Shown: positions 5,161 to 11,375 of the stretch, in pieces
How positions within the stretch are numbered: position 1 is the stretch's first letter
Layout of the letters: each line of letters begins with the position of its first letter
DNA from: Magnetovibrio sp.
Lineage (GTDB): Bacteria; Pseudomonadota; Alphaproteobacteria; Rhodospirillales; Magnetovibrionaceae
Reading direction: 5' to 3'
Length of the DNA: 11,375 nucleotides
Assembly (NCBI GenBank): GCA_016763255.1
Contig: JAESUA010000424.1
Span: 1-11,375, forward strand
The notes under the pieces: generated by a model
Database searches by the model: none
What the model saw: only the letters and a program-made list of their open reading frames with translations
What the model was told of the DNA's origin: nothing
Translations under genes and position numbers: made by a program

Positions 5161-6894
5161 GTGAGCGATCAGCTGGAATTATTGGTCGAAATGGGGCGGC
5201 ATTTTGCTGCAACCCAGGATATTGAATCCACGATGGACCGGGCCTTGGAACGCATCACCGCATTGATCGGTGCCGAGGGGGGGGGCTTGTTTGTACTGGA
5301 GGGCGGGCTCGATGATGGGCAACTGGTCTGTCATGCCTGCCATGGCCCGGTGGATGTGAAAGGTTTGTCGATTCCGGCCGGTACCGGCATCGTCGGGCGG
5401 TCGGTGGCGAACAATGCCTCCGAAATGGTGCGCGATGTGCAAAACGACCCCAGCTTCAATAAGGACCTCGACAAACAATTCAATTTCACCACCCGTTCGA
5501 TCCTCTGTGCGCCGCTTTCGGTCAAAGATGAACGCCTGGGTGCGATTGAGGTGATCAACAAAACCAGTGACGACGGTTTGTTTTCAGATGACGACCTAAC
5601 CCTGCTTGAAGCGTTGGCGGCGTCTGCAGCGTTGGCGATCTCCAACGCACGCATGGCAGCTGAATTGGCGGAAAAAGAAGTGATGCGCCGGGAACTGGAA
5701 CTGGCGGCGGAAATTCAGCGCGGCTTGCTGCCCGATCCGCGGGGCGGTGATTTCCCGGTGAGCGGCGTCAATCGTCCCGCCCGTGTGGTGTCGGGCGATT
5801 TTTTCGATTTTTATACTTTATACGATGGGCGCATCGCGTTCACCTTGGCCGATGTGTCGGGCAAGGGCATGAATGCGGCGTTGTTGATGGCCAAGACCGC
5901 CAGCCTGTTTCGGTGCTTGGGCAAGGATGATTTGCGCCCCGGCCGCCTGCTGCAGCGCATCAATGCCGAAGTGTGTGAGACCTCCTTACGCGGTATGTTC
6001 GTGACCATGGTTGCGGGTACTTATGATCCGGCCACCGGCCGCGTGGTGCTGGCCAATGCCGGCCACGAACCGCCTCTGCTGCACAGCCTGGATGATACGT
6101 TCAAAGCCTTAGAAGCCACCGCCCCACCGGTTGGCATTCCGACGGAACTGACCGGCAGCGGCCCGGTACCCGAAGAGGTTTTGTACCTGAACGGTGGGGC
6201 CCTCTACATTTTCACCGACGGCGCAACCGAAGGCTATATTGCACCCGGCGAAGAGCTTGGTTCTGATGGGTTTATGGAGATGATCCGTAGCGGCGGCGCA
6301 CAAGGGCTTGCCCCCCAGGCGCGCATCAATCGGGTGGCGGATCGCTTAAGCGGATCGGGGGTGGTTTTGCGTGACGACGTCACCGTTTTGGTGATTGATG
6401 ATGCCAAGCCCTTGCAAGCGCGAATAAAACGCGGCGATACTGGCCTTGGTGTTGAGCCCATAAGGGATGAGGCCTTGGATAAACTTGTTGAAGGTTCCAT
6501 CTGCGTATTGAGTGTGCCGGCGCGCCCTCAAAGTTTGAAAATGGTGCGACGCGCGGTTGATCAGGCCGCCGTGACTTGTGGGTTCTCCAAAGAACAGTGC
6601 CAGGATTTGGTGTTGGCCGTGGACGAAGCGTGTCAAAACGTGGTGCGCCATGCTTATGCTGAGTCCGACGGCGATATGATCGTTGATATCCGCCGCGAAG
6701 GGGGCACCTTTACGGTGCTGATCCGCGATTTTGCCGCCCCTGTGGACGTGGATAAAATCAAACCGCGTGATTTGGATGATGTGCGTCCGGGTGGTTTAGG
6801 GGTTCATTTCATTCGCGAAGTCATGGATGACGTAAAACACTTAACCCCGCCCGATGGACAGGGCAACTTGTTGAGATTACAAAAAGCCATCTAA
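5161..6894 (+). CDS. GAF sensor - PP2C (SpoIIE/RsbU) phosphatase - RsbW-like kinase fusion
   Basis: Encodes 577 residues with no membrane span or signal, so cytoplasmic. Residues about 1-165 form a GAF sensor domain, linked by a helix (about 165-190) to a SpoIIE-type PP2C phosphatase (about 195-415). Metal-site motifs are VSGDFFDF (D213, D216), LADVSGKGMNAALL (D231), NAGHEPPL, IFTDGATE (D353) and RDDVTVL (D405, D406). Residues about 440-577 are a GHKL/RsbW-like ATPase with the N-box DEACQNVVRHAY (E489, N493) and the G2 box GGLGVHFI. The G1 box reads DFAAPVD, with alanine where glycine is usual. Such fusions can both phosphorylate and dephosphorylate a STAS partner, here most likely the next gene, 18 nt downstream. 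The start is GTG with AGGGGG 7 nt upstream. A run of nine G (5277-5285) lies within codons 39-42. Confidence 0.9.
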   Translation: MSDQLELLVEMGRHFAATQDIESTMDRALERITALIGAEGGGLFVLEGGLDDGQLVCHACHGPVDVKGLSIPAGTGIVGRSVANNASEMVRDVQNDPSFNKDLDKQFNFTTRSILCAPLSVKDERLGAIEVINKTSDDGLFSDDDLTLLEALAASAALAISNARMAAELAEKEVMRRELELAAEIQRGLLPDPRGGDFPVSGVNRPARVVSGDFFDFYTLYDGRIAFTLADVSGKGMNAALLMAKTASLFRCLGKDDLRPGRLLQRINAEVCETSLRGMFVTMVAGTYDPATGRVVLANAGHEPPLLHSLDDTFKALEATAPPVGIPTELTGSGPVPEEVLYLNGGALYIFTDGATEGYIAPGEELGSDGFMEMIRSGGAQGLAPQARINRVADRLSGSGVVLRDDVTVLVIDDAKPLQARIKRGDTGLGVEPIRDEALDKLVEGSICVLSVPARPQSLKMVRRAVDQAAVTCGFSKEQCQDLVLAVDEACQNVVRHAYAESDGDMIVDIRREGGTFTVLIRDFAAPVDVDKIKPRDLDDVRPGGLGVHFIREVMDDVKHLTPPDGQGNLLRLQKAI

Positions 6895-6912
6895 GGCTTG
6901 AGGGAAGAAAAA

Positions 6913-7245
6913 ATGGAAATCAGCATTAGCGAGCAAGACGGCGTGCAGGTTGTCGCGGTCTGTGGCGAGGTCGATTTAAGCACCTCACCCCAGGTGCGTG
7001 AAGCGCTGCTGGGGTGCATCAAAGGCGGCAGCAGCGTGGTGGTAAACCTGTCGGCGGTTTCTTACATCGACAGTTCGGGGGTGGCTTCGTTGGTGGAAGC
7101 CTTCCAAACCGCAAAATCCAAAGGCTTGGGCTTTGCCTTAGCGCAAATCAGCGAAACCCCGATGCGCGTTTTGAAACTTGCGCGTCTCGATCAGGTGTTT
7201 GTGATTCACGACACCGTCGATGAAGCCGTCTCGGCAGTGGCTTAA
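6913..7245 (+). CDS. STAS-domain anti-sigma factor antagonist (RsbV/SpoIIAA-like; possibly MlaB-like)
   Basis: A 110-residue single STAS domain. The core carries VVVNLSAVSYIDSSG, with the phosphorylatable serine at S54 (or S55) in the DSSG motif after a beta strand. In RsbV/SpoIIAA this serine is phosphorylated by an RsbW-type kinase and freed by a PP2C phosphatase. The protein encoded just upstream carries both activities, so it is the expected partner. ATG 6913 has AGGGAAG just upstream. The TTG at 6898 would lie before that site. The gene is also the nearest upstream neighbour of an MlaE-type permease, and MlaB of the E. coli Mla transporter is a STAS protein. A role as transporter subunit is therefore an open alternative. 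No sigma factor is in view. Confidence 0.88.
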   Translation: MEISISEQDGVQVVAVCGEVDLSTSPQVREALLGCIKGGSSVVVNLSAVSYIDSSGVASLVEAFQTAKSKGLGFALAQISETPMRVLKLARLDQVFVIHDTVDEAVSAVA

Positions 7246-7247
7246 TC

Positions 7248-7289
7248 TCCTGTATTCCTTTATATTCCGGGCTTAAGGAAAATTCAGGA
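7248..7289 (+). promoter_or_regulatory. Imperfect hairpin covering the mlaE ribosome site
   Basis: TCCTG (7248-7252) pairs with CAGGA (7285-7289) and TTCCTT (7255-7260) with AAGGAA (7275-7280), with a small internal loop between and a 14-nt apical loop. The outer 3' arm contains AGGA, the likely Shine-Dalgarno of the permease gene starting at 7302. No T run follows, so it is not a standard terminator. It might stabilise the RNA end, limit read-through, or tune permease translation. Confidence 0.35.
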
Positions 7290-7301
7290 ACTTAATTTTA
7301 G

Positions 7302-8117
7302 ATGGTCGAAGGTTCGCACCAAAACCTCGCAGCACGTTTTTTTGAGAAAGTCGGACGCATCTGCGTCTCCGCTCTTGAGGAAATGGGGCGGCACGGCGTG
7401 ATGATCGGCGAAAGCTTTCATTGGCTGTTCCTGGGCCCGGGGATGAACCAGCCGGTGCGCCTTGGTGCGGTGTTCACCGAGATGATGGAAATCGGCGTGC
7501 GGGCCATTGGCATCATTGGCATCATGGCCGCCGCCATCGGCGCGATGTTGGCGATCCAGGGTATTTACAGTCTGAAAATTTTTGGTGCCGAAGGCCATGT
7601 CGTGGTCGGCGTGGCATTTTCTATGGTGCGCGAATTTGCCCCGCTGATCACCGGTATTTTGGTCGCAGGACGTTCCGGTTCAGCCCTTTCGGCGCGATTG
7701 GGAACCATGAAAATCAACCAAGAACTTGATGCCCTGGAGGTTATGGGCATCAATCCGGTGCGGTTTTTGGTGGTGCCGTCCCTGTTGGCGTCGTTGGTGA
7801 TGGTGCCGGTGCTGACCTTTATGTCGATGGTTTTAGGGTTATATGCGGCGGCGCTGTACGTCAACACCGCGCTGGGCATGTCCATGGCGGCCTTTTTCGA
7901 TCAGACCATCGACGTTTTGTCGGTGGATGATTTGATCCATGGCCTGAGTAAGGCCGCTATCTTTGGTGTGCTGTTCGCGCTGATCGGCGTGCTCAACGGC
8001 TTTTTAGTTAAAGGTGGCGCGGAAGGCGTGGGTAAAGCCACCACCCGTTCGGTGGTGCAGTGCATTAGCGCCATCGTGGTGACCGACATGTTATTCGCCC
8101 TTGTGGCGACGTTGTAA
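7302..8117 (+). CDS. mlaE: MlaE-family ABC transporter permease for lipid transport
   Basis: A 271-residue inner-membrane permease of the MlaE/TTG2B family, which pairs with an MlaF-type ATPase and an MCE protein to move phospholipids between the membranes. The family signature spans residues about 110-160: EFAPLITGILVAGRSGSA, then LGTMKINQELDALEVMG and NPVRFLVVP. About five hydrophobic segments are visible (roughly 65-88, 105-125, 157-187, 215-236 and 250-271), preceded by an amphipathic N-terminus. CAGGAA lies 11 nt before ATG 7302, somewhat far, and is partly held in a predicted hairpin. The stop is 10 nt before the ATPase start. The gene follows the STAS gene by 56 nt and may share its transcript. 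Confidence 0.93.
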   Translation: MVEGSHQNLAARFFEKVGRICVSALEEMGRHGVMIGESFHWLFLGPGMNQPVRLGAVFTEMMEIGVRAIGIIGIMAAAIGAMLAIQGIYSLKIFGAEGHVVVGVAFSMVREFAPLITGILVAGRSGSALSARLGTMKINQELDALEVMGINPVRFLVVPSLLASLVMVPVLTFMSMVLGLYAAALYVNTALGMSMAAFFDQTIDVLSVDDLIHGLSKAAIFGVLFALIGVLNGFLVKGGAEGVGKATTRSVVQCISAIVVTDMLFALVATL

Positions 8118-8127
8118 GGGGGGGGCG

Positions 8128-8964
8128 ATGAGCGACACAGAAAAACCAAATGCAAAAAATGTCATCGAGGTCCGCGGCCTCGTCACCCATTATGGCACCC
8201 GGCAAATCCTCAATGGCGTTGATGTTGACATCAATGAGGGTGAAATCATGGTCATCATGGGCGGGTCCGGTTCGGGCAAGTCGACATTTTTGCGTCACTT
8301 GATGGCCTTGCAGCGCCCAACATCGGGGGTCATCAAGATCCTCGGCCAAGACGTTTGGAAGTTGCCGCAAAAAAAACTGTTCGAGCTGCGCAAAAAACTC
8401 GGTGTGACGTTTCAGGGGGGGGCGCTATTTAGTTCCATGACGGTGGGCGAAAACATCATGCTGCCGCTTTACGAACATACCAAGCTTGACCGCTTGACCA
8501 TGCAAATCATGGCGCGCATGAAACTTGAAGTGGTCGATCTGGCGGGCTTTGAAGATTTGATGCCGTCCGAGCTGTCCGGCGGCATGGTCAAGCGTGCCGC
8601 GGAGGCCCGTGCGGTGATCATGGACCCGCGCATTTTGTTTTTTGATGAACCCTCGGCCGGACTCGACCCGGTGGTATCGTCGCAACTGGATGATTTGATT
8701 TTGCGTTTGCGCGATGCCATGGGCATGACCATCTGCGTGGTGACCCATGAGTTGGAAAGTGCGTTTAAAATTGCCGACCGCATCACGGTGCTGGACAAGG
8801 GCAGTATCTTGTTCACCGGCACGGTCGAAGAACTGCGCAATCACCCCAGTGATCGCATTCAAAATTTGCTCAATCGCCGTTCGGAGGAAGCGGAAATCGA
8901 TGCCGACGAATACCTGCGCCGCCTGACCGGCGACAAAGAGGAAGCTGAGGGAATGCCACGATGA
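8128..8964 (+). CDS. mlaF: MlaF-family ABC transporter ATP-binding protein
   Basis: A 278-residue ABC ATPase that drives the MlaE-type permease. Visible motifs: Walker A GGSGSGKST (45-53), Q-loop Q96 in TFQGGALF, signature ELSGGM (148-153), Walker B ILFFDEP with D173 and E174, D-loop SAGLDP and switch histidine H207 in VVTHELE. The C-terminal ~50 residues are acidic and polar (SEEAEIDADEY), a tail seen in alphaproteobacterial members. ATG 8128 is chosen over an upstream ATG at 8101 because the latter would overlap the permease by 17 nt, while AAGGGGGGGG directly precedes 8128. The stop overlaps the next start as ATGA. The tract CAG-GGG-GGG-G at the Q-loop contains eight consecutive G. Confidence 0.95.
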   Translation: MSDTEKPNAKNVIEVRGLVTHYGTRQILNGVDVDINEGEIMVIMGGSGSGKSTFLRHLMALQRPTSGVIKILGQDVWKLPQKKLFELRKKLGVTFQGGALFSSMTVGENIMLPLYEHTKLDRLTMQIMARMKLEVVDLAGFEDLMPSELSGGMVKRAAEARAVIMDPRILFFDEPSAGLDPVVSSQLDDLILRLRDAMGMTICVVTHELESAFKIADRITVLDKGSILFTGTVEELRNHPSDRIQNLLNRRSEEAEIDADEYLRRLTGDKEEAEGMPR

Positions 8965-9920
8965 ATACGGCAAAAATCAATTACGTCGCAGTGGGGGCGT
9001 TTGTCACCGTAACGCTGGTGGGGATCGTTGTGGCCATCGCCATGCTGACGGGACGCACCGGGGCGACCGACGCTTATCATGCGGTCTACAAAAACGTCAC
9101 CGGGGTGAAGTTTGGAACGCAAGTGCTCTACGAAGGTTATCCCATTGGCCAGGTCGAAACCGTGACCCCGATCCCGGATGGCGGGTCAATGAAGTTTCGC
9201 GTTGATTTTGAAGTCAATGAAGGCTGGAAAATTCCCGATGACAGCATCGCGCGCATCGGCGCATCGGGTTTGTTGTCGGCGATCACCATCAACATCGATG
9301 CCGGCACCAGCCCCATCGCGCACAAGCCGGACACCCAAGTCATCGCCCAAGAAGCTTCTGATCTGTTCAAGGTCATGTCGGGGGTTGCCGGGGACATTTC
9401 AAATTTGGCCGAAAATGATTTGCGCCCGCTTTTGGCGACCATCAACACCGCGGTCGGCAATTTTGCCATCACCGTGGAGCTGGTTGGTGAACTGCTTGAT
9501 GAAGACGGTCAGCGCATGATCAAACAGTTTGCCAATGTGGCCGATGATTTGTCGGGGTTGGTGGTGGATTTGAACAAGCGCCTGCCGCGCATTGCTGAAA
9601 GCGTCGATACCTCAACCGCCAATTTTGCCACCTTGTCGCGTGATTTGTCGCACACCCGGGGCAAGCTCGATCAGTTGTTGGGCACGGCGGATGATTTGAT
9701 GGCCAACAGCAACGCCATGGTCGCTGAAAACCGCGCAGAGGTGCGCAAGTCGATAAAAGATTTGAAACACGTGACCGATTCTTTGGCCCGTCACATTGAT
9801 TCGGTGAACCAAAACATTGAAGGCACGGCGCGCAACATGTATGAGTTCTCGCGTGAAATTCGCCAAAACCCGGGGCTTTTGCTGTCCGGCACCGCACCTC
9901 AGGAAAAAGGCAAAAAATAG
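8961..9920 (+). CDS. mlaD: MlaD-type MCE-domain protein with long helical tail
   Basis: A 319-residue protein with one N-terminal membrane span (about 8-30), a single MCE domain (about 38-116, including VTGVKFGTQVLYEGYPIGQV and the ASGLLSAITINI strand) and a long, mostly helical region (about 132-303) ending QNPGLLLSG. MCE proteins form hexameric rings that carry lipids from the MlaFE complex. E. coli MlaD is only about 180 residues, so the extra ~140 helical residues are the main difference. They could form a tube across the periplasm, as in PqiB. The start overlaps the ATPase stop, with GAGGGAA 7 nt upstream. The downstream lipoprotein is a likely partner at the outer membrane. No gene for a soluble MlaC carrier is in the cluster. 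Confidence 0.92.
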   Translation: MNTAKINYVAVGAFVTVTLVGIVVAIAMLTGRTGATDAYHAVYKNVTGVKFGTQVLYEGYPIGQVETVTPIPDGGSMKFRVDFEVNEGWKIPDDSIARIGASGLLSAITINIDAGTSPIAHKPDTQVIAQEASDLFKVMSGVAGDISNLAENDLRPLLATINTAVGNFAITVELVGELLDEDGQRMIKQFANVADDLSGLVVDLNKRLPRIAESVDTSTANFATLSRDLSHTRGKLDQLLGTADDLMANSNAMVAENRAEVRKSIKDLKHVTDSLARHIDSVNQNIEGTARNMYEFSREIRQNPGLLLSGTAPQEKGKK

Positions 9921-9936
9921 GTTGGTAAATGATGCC

Positions 9937-10539
9937 ATGAAATACCGGATGAAACTGACCATTCCTGCCTTTGTTTTCGTTGGATTGGTGAGCGCGTGTG
10001 CCACCCCGCCACCTGCGCCCGAAGACGTATTTTACCGATTAAGCCCCCGCGCCGCTGCACCCGCCGCCGCTATGGCTTTGTTGGACGGCGTGGTCGAGGT
10101 CGAACGTTTCACGGCCTCAGGCTCGCTCGCCAGCCGACCTTTGCTGTTTTCCGAGCCCGGCTCCAACGCGGTGAGCGAATATCATTATCACTACTGGATC
10201 GAGGCACCGCCGATTTTGCTGCAAAATGCCTTGGTGTCTTACATGCGTTCGGCGCGCGTCTCTGACCTCGTGGTGACGCCTGATATGCGGGCGCGCCCCG
10301 ACTACACCGTGCGCGGACGTTTGATACGTCTGGAAACCGTGCAGGGCGAAACATCCGTTGGCGTGGCGGAGCTCGAATCGAGTTTGCGCCGTGAAAGCGA
10401 TGGCGAACTTTTGGTGTTGGGTGAATATCGCGCCGAAGTGGTGTCAGGTTCCAATGGCATCAAAACCGATGCGGCGGCGATTGAAAAAGCCGTCAACAAT
10501 GCTTTTCAACAATTTGTCTCGGATATCAAAAAACAATGA
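9937..10539 (+). CDS. PqiC-like ABC transport auxiliary lipoprotein
   Basis: A 200-residue lipoprotein. The signal peptide (basic MKYRMK, hydrophobic core) ends in the lipobox VSAC, with lipidated Cys at residue 21, followed by a proline-rich linker (ATPPPAPEDVFYRLSPR). The rest resembles the ABC_trans_aux family (DUF330, PqiC/YmbA-like), with the typical FYRLSP opening and a C-terminal alternation of strands ending in a helix (AAIEKAVNNAFQQFVSDI). Such proteins sit in the outer membrane and cap the PqiB tube. Here it would partner the MlaD-type protein 16 nt upstream. ATG 9937 gives a proper signal peptide. Its ribosome site is weak (GGTTGGTAA), so coupling is possible. The stop overlaps the next gene as ATGA. 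Confidence 0.82.
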   Translation: MKYRMKLTIPAFVFVGLVSACATPPPAPEDVFYRLSPRAAAPAAAMALLDGVVEVERFTASGSLASRPLLFSEPGSNAVSEYHYHYWIEAPPILLQNALVSYMRSARVSDLVVTPDMRARPDYTVRGRLIRLETVQGETSVGVAELESSLRRESDGELLVLGEYRAEVVSGSNGIKTDAAAIEKAVNNAFQQFVSDIKKQ

Positions 10540-11375
10540 GCCGTCCCCCTAAAAAACATCGCTCGTCTGGCCGCAATTTCAAAGGGCGTCGCAAGCGTTC
10601 GGTGGCCCAGGTGCCCAAGGAAGCCGTCGAGGTGACCATCTCTGGCCTCGGGGCACAAGGCGATGGTCTGGCCAAGGCAGAGATTCAGACGCGCTCGCAA
10701 AATCTCTATATTGCGGGGGCCTTACCCGGCGAGACCGTGCGGGCACAAACCGTCGCCAAGCGCGGTGATGGCCTGGTCGCTCAATTGTTGGAGGTGATCA
10801 CCCCCAGTACCCAGCGTGTTGAACCCAATTGCCCTTATTTTGCCAGCTGTGGTGGCTGCGCCCTTCAACACTTGGATCCGAAGGCTTATGGCCCGTGGAA
10901 ACGTGAACGTGTTGCCCGTGTATTGGCCCAGCGCGGTTTTGGTGATGTGGACGTTTTTGATCCGATCTTGATTGGCGAGGGCACGCGTCGGCGCGTCACC
11001 TTTAGTGCGCTCAAACGCGGCAAGCATGTGACCTTTGGTTTCAACGCACGCTCCAGCCATGACCTCGTTGCGATCGATAAATGTCCTTTGCTGGTGGATG
11101 GACTGAACACTTTGATCGCACCGCTGAACACTGCCATGGCGGGCATCTTAAAAGATGGCGCGCGGGCGCGGGTTTCGATCACCGGCTGTGACAACGGTGC
11201 CGATGTGCTGATCGAAGCCGGTGCCGCACCGGGTCTAGAAGCGCGTGAAGCGCTTGCCGCATTTGTGCAAAATACCAGTGCCGTGCGCCTGGGCTGGAAA
11301 GAAGAGGGCTTGGCCCCTGAACCCATCGCCCAGGAAGTTGCACCCTTGATCTATCTCAGCGGTGTGCCGGTGGAA
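10536..11375 (+). CDS. Class I SAM-dependent RNA (uracil-5-) methyltransferase, RlmD/TrmA family, 3' end cut off
   Basis: Partial: 280 codons are visible with no stop before the right edge. The N-terminus is strongly basic (residues 1-23, many Lys/Arg). A TRAM RNA-binding domain follows (about 29-90, with GLGAQGDGLAK and ALPGETVRA). Next come the [4Fe-4S] cysteines C99, C105 and C108 in CPYFASCGGCALQH, with the fourth probably C183 in DKCPLL. That combination marks RlmD/RlmC/TrmA-type m5U methyltransferases, which methylate uridine in 23S rRNA or tRNA. The SAM-binding Rossmann domain and catalytic cysteine would lie beyond the window. Which of RlmD, RlmC or RumA-like specificity applies cannot be told here. 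ATG 10536 overlaps the lipoprotein stop, suggesting co-transcription with the lipid transport genes, although the functions are unrelated. Confidence 0.88.
   Translation, partial: MSRPPKKHRSSGRNFKGRRKRSVAQVPKEAVEVTISGLGAQGDGLAKAEIQTRSQNLYIAGALPGETVRAQTVAKRGDGLVAQLLEVITPSTQRVEPNCPYFASCGGCALQHLDPKAYGPWKRERVARVLAQRGFGDVDVFDPILIGEGTRRRVTFSALKRGKHVTFGFNARSSHDLVAIDKCPLLVDGLNTLIAPLNTAMAGILKDGARARVSITGCDNGADVLIEAGAAPGLEAREALAAFVQNTSAVRLGWKEEGLAPEPIAQEVAPLIYLSGVPVE

Noticed and set aside
6898..6912. TTG start extending the STAS gene by five residues
   Set aside because: AGGGAAG just before ATG 6913 is the better ribosome site, and STAS domains normally start at this point.

Overview
The window looks like chromosomal DNA from an alphaproteobacterium, probably of Rhodospirillales type. 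This is an inference from protein style, moderate GC and gene content, not from a marker gene. No rRNA, tRNA, CRISPR array, insertion sequence or phage gene was seen. Genes are dense and mostly intact, and two run off the window ends.

The left half (about 1-4780, minus strand) is a terminal-oxidase locus. Transcription runs from 4780 leftward through coxC (subunit III), a SCO/SenC copper chaperone with an extra C-terminal membrane anchor, coxB (CuA subunit II) and coxA (subunit I). It ends at a strong intrinsic terminator at 745-778. Beyond it lie a 74-residue single-span membrane protein and a DUF420 (CtaM-like) assembly protein that runs off the left edge. Subunit I keeps all metal ligands and the cross-linking tyrosine. 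It carries the A2-type YSHPAVY motif in place of the helix VI glutamate, and it lacks the K-channel lysine and threonine. Subunit II also appears to lack the K-channel entrance glutamate.

A divergent intergenic region (4781-5160) separates the oxidase locus from the plus-strand genes. It holds an FNR/FixK-type box (TTGA-N6-TCAA) about 40 bp upstream of the start point predicted from a minus-strand -10 hexamer. The oxidase operon is therefore probably induced at low oxygen or by a related signal.

The right half (5161-11375, plus strand) begins with a partner-switching pair. The first gene encodes a GAF - PP2C(SpoIIE) - RsbW-like kinase fusion, and the second a STAS-domain antagonist with a DSSG phosphosite. 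Directly downstream is an MCE/Mla-type lipid transport operon: permease (MlaE family), ATPase (MlaF family), MCE protein with a long helical tail (MlaD family) and a PqiC-like lipoprotein. A class I rRNA/tRNA m5U methyltransferase with TRAM domain and Fe-S cysteines overlaps the lipoprotein stop codon and runs off the right edge. Because MlaB, a subunit of the E. coli Mla transporter, is itself a STAS protein, the STAS gene here could act in sigma-factor control, in the transporter, or in both. That would be a possible phospho-switch on lipid transport.
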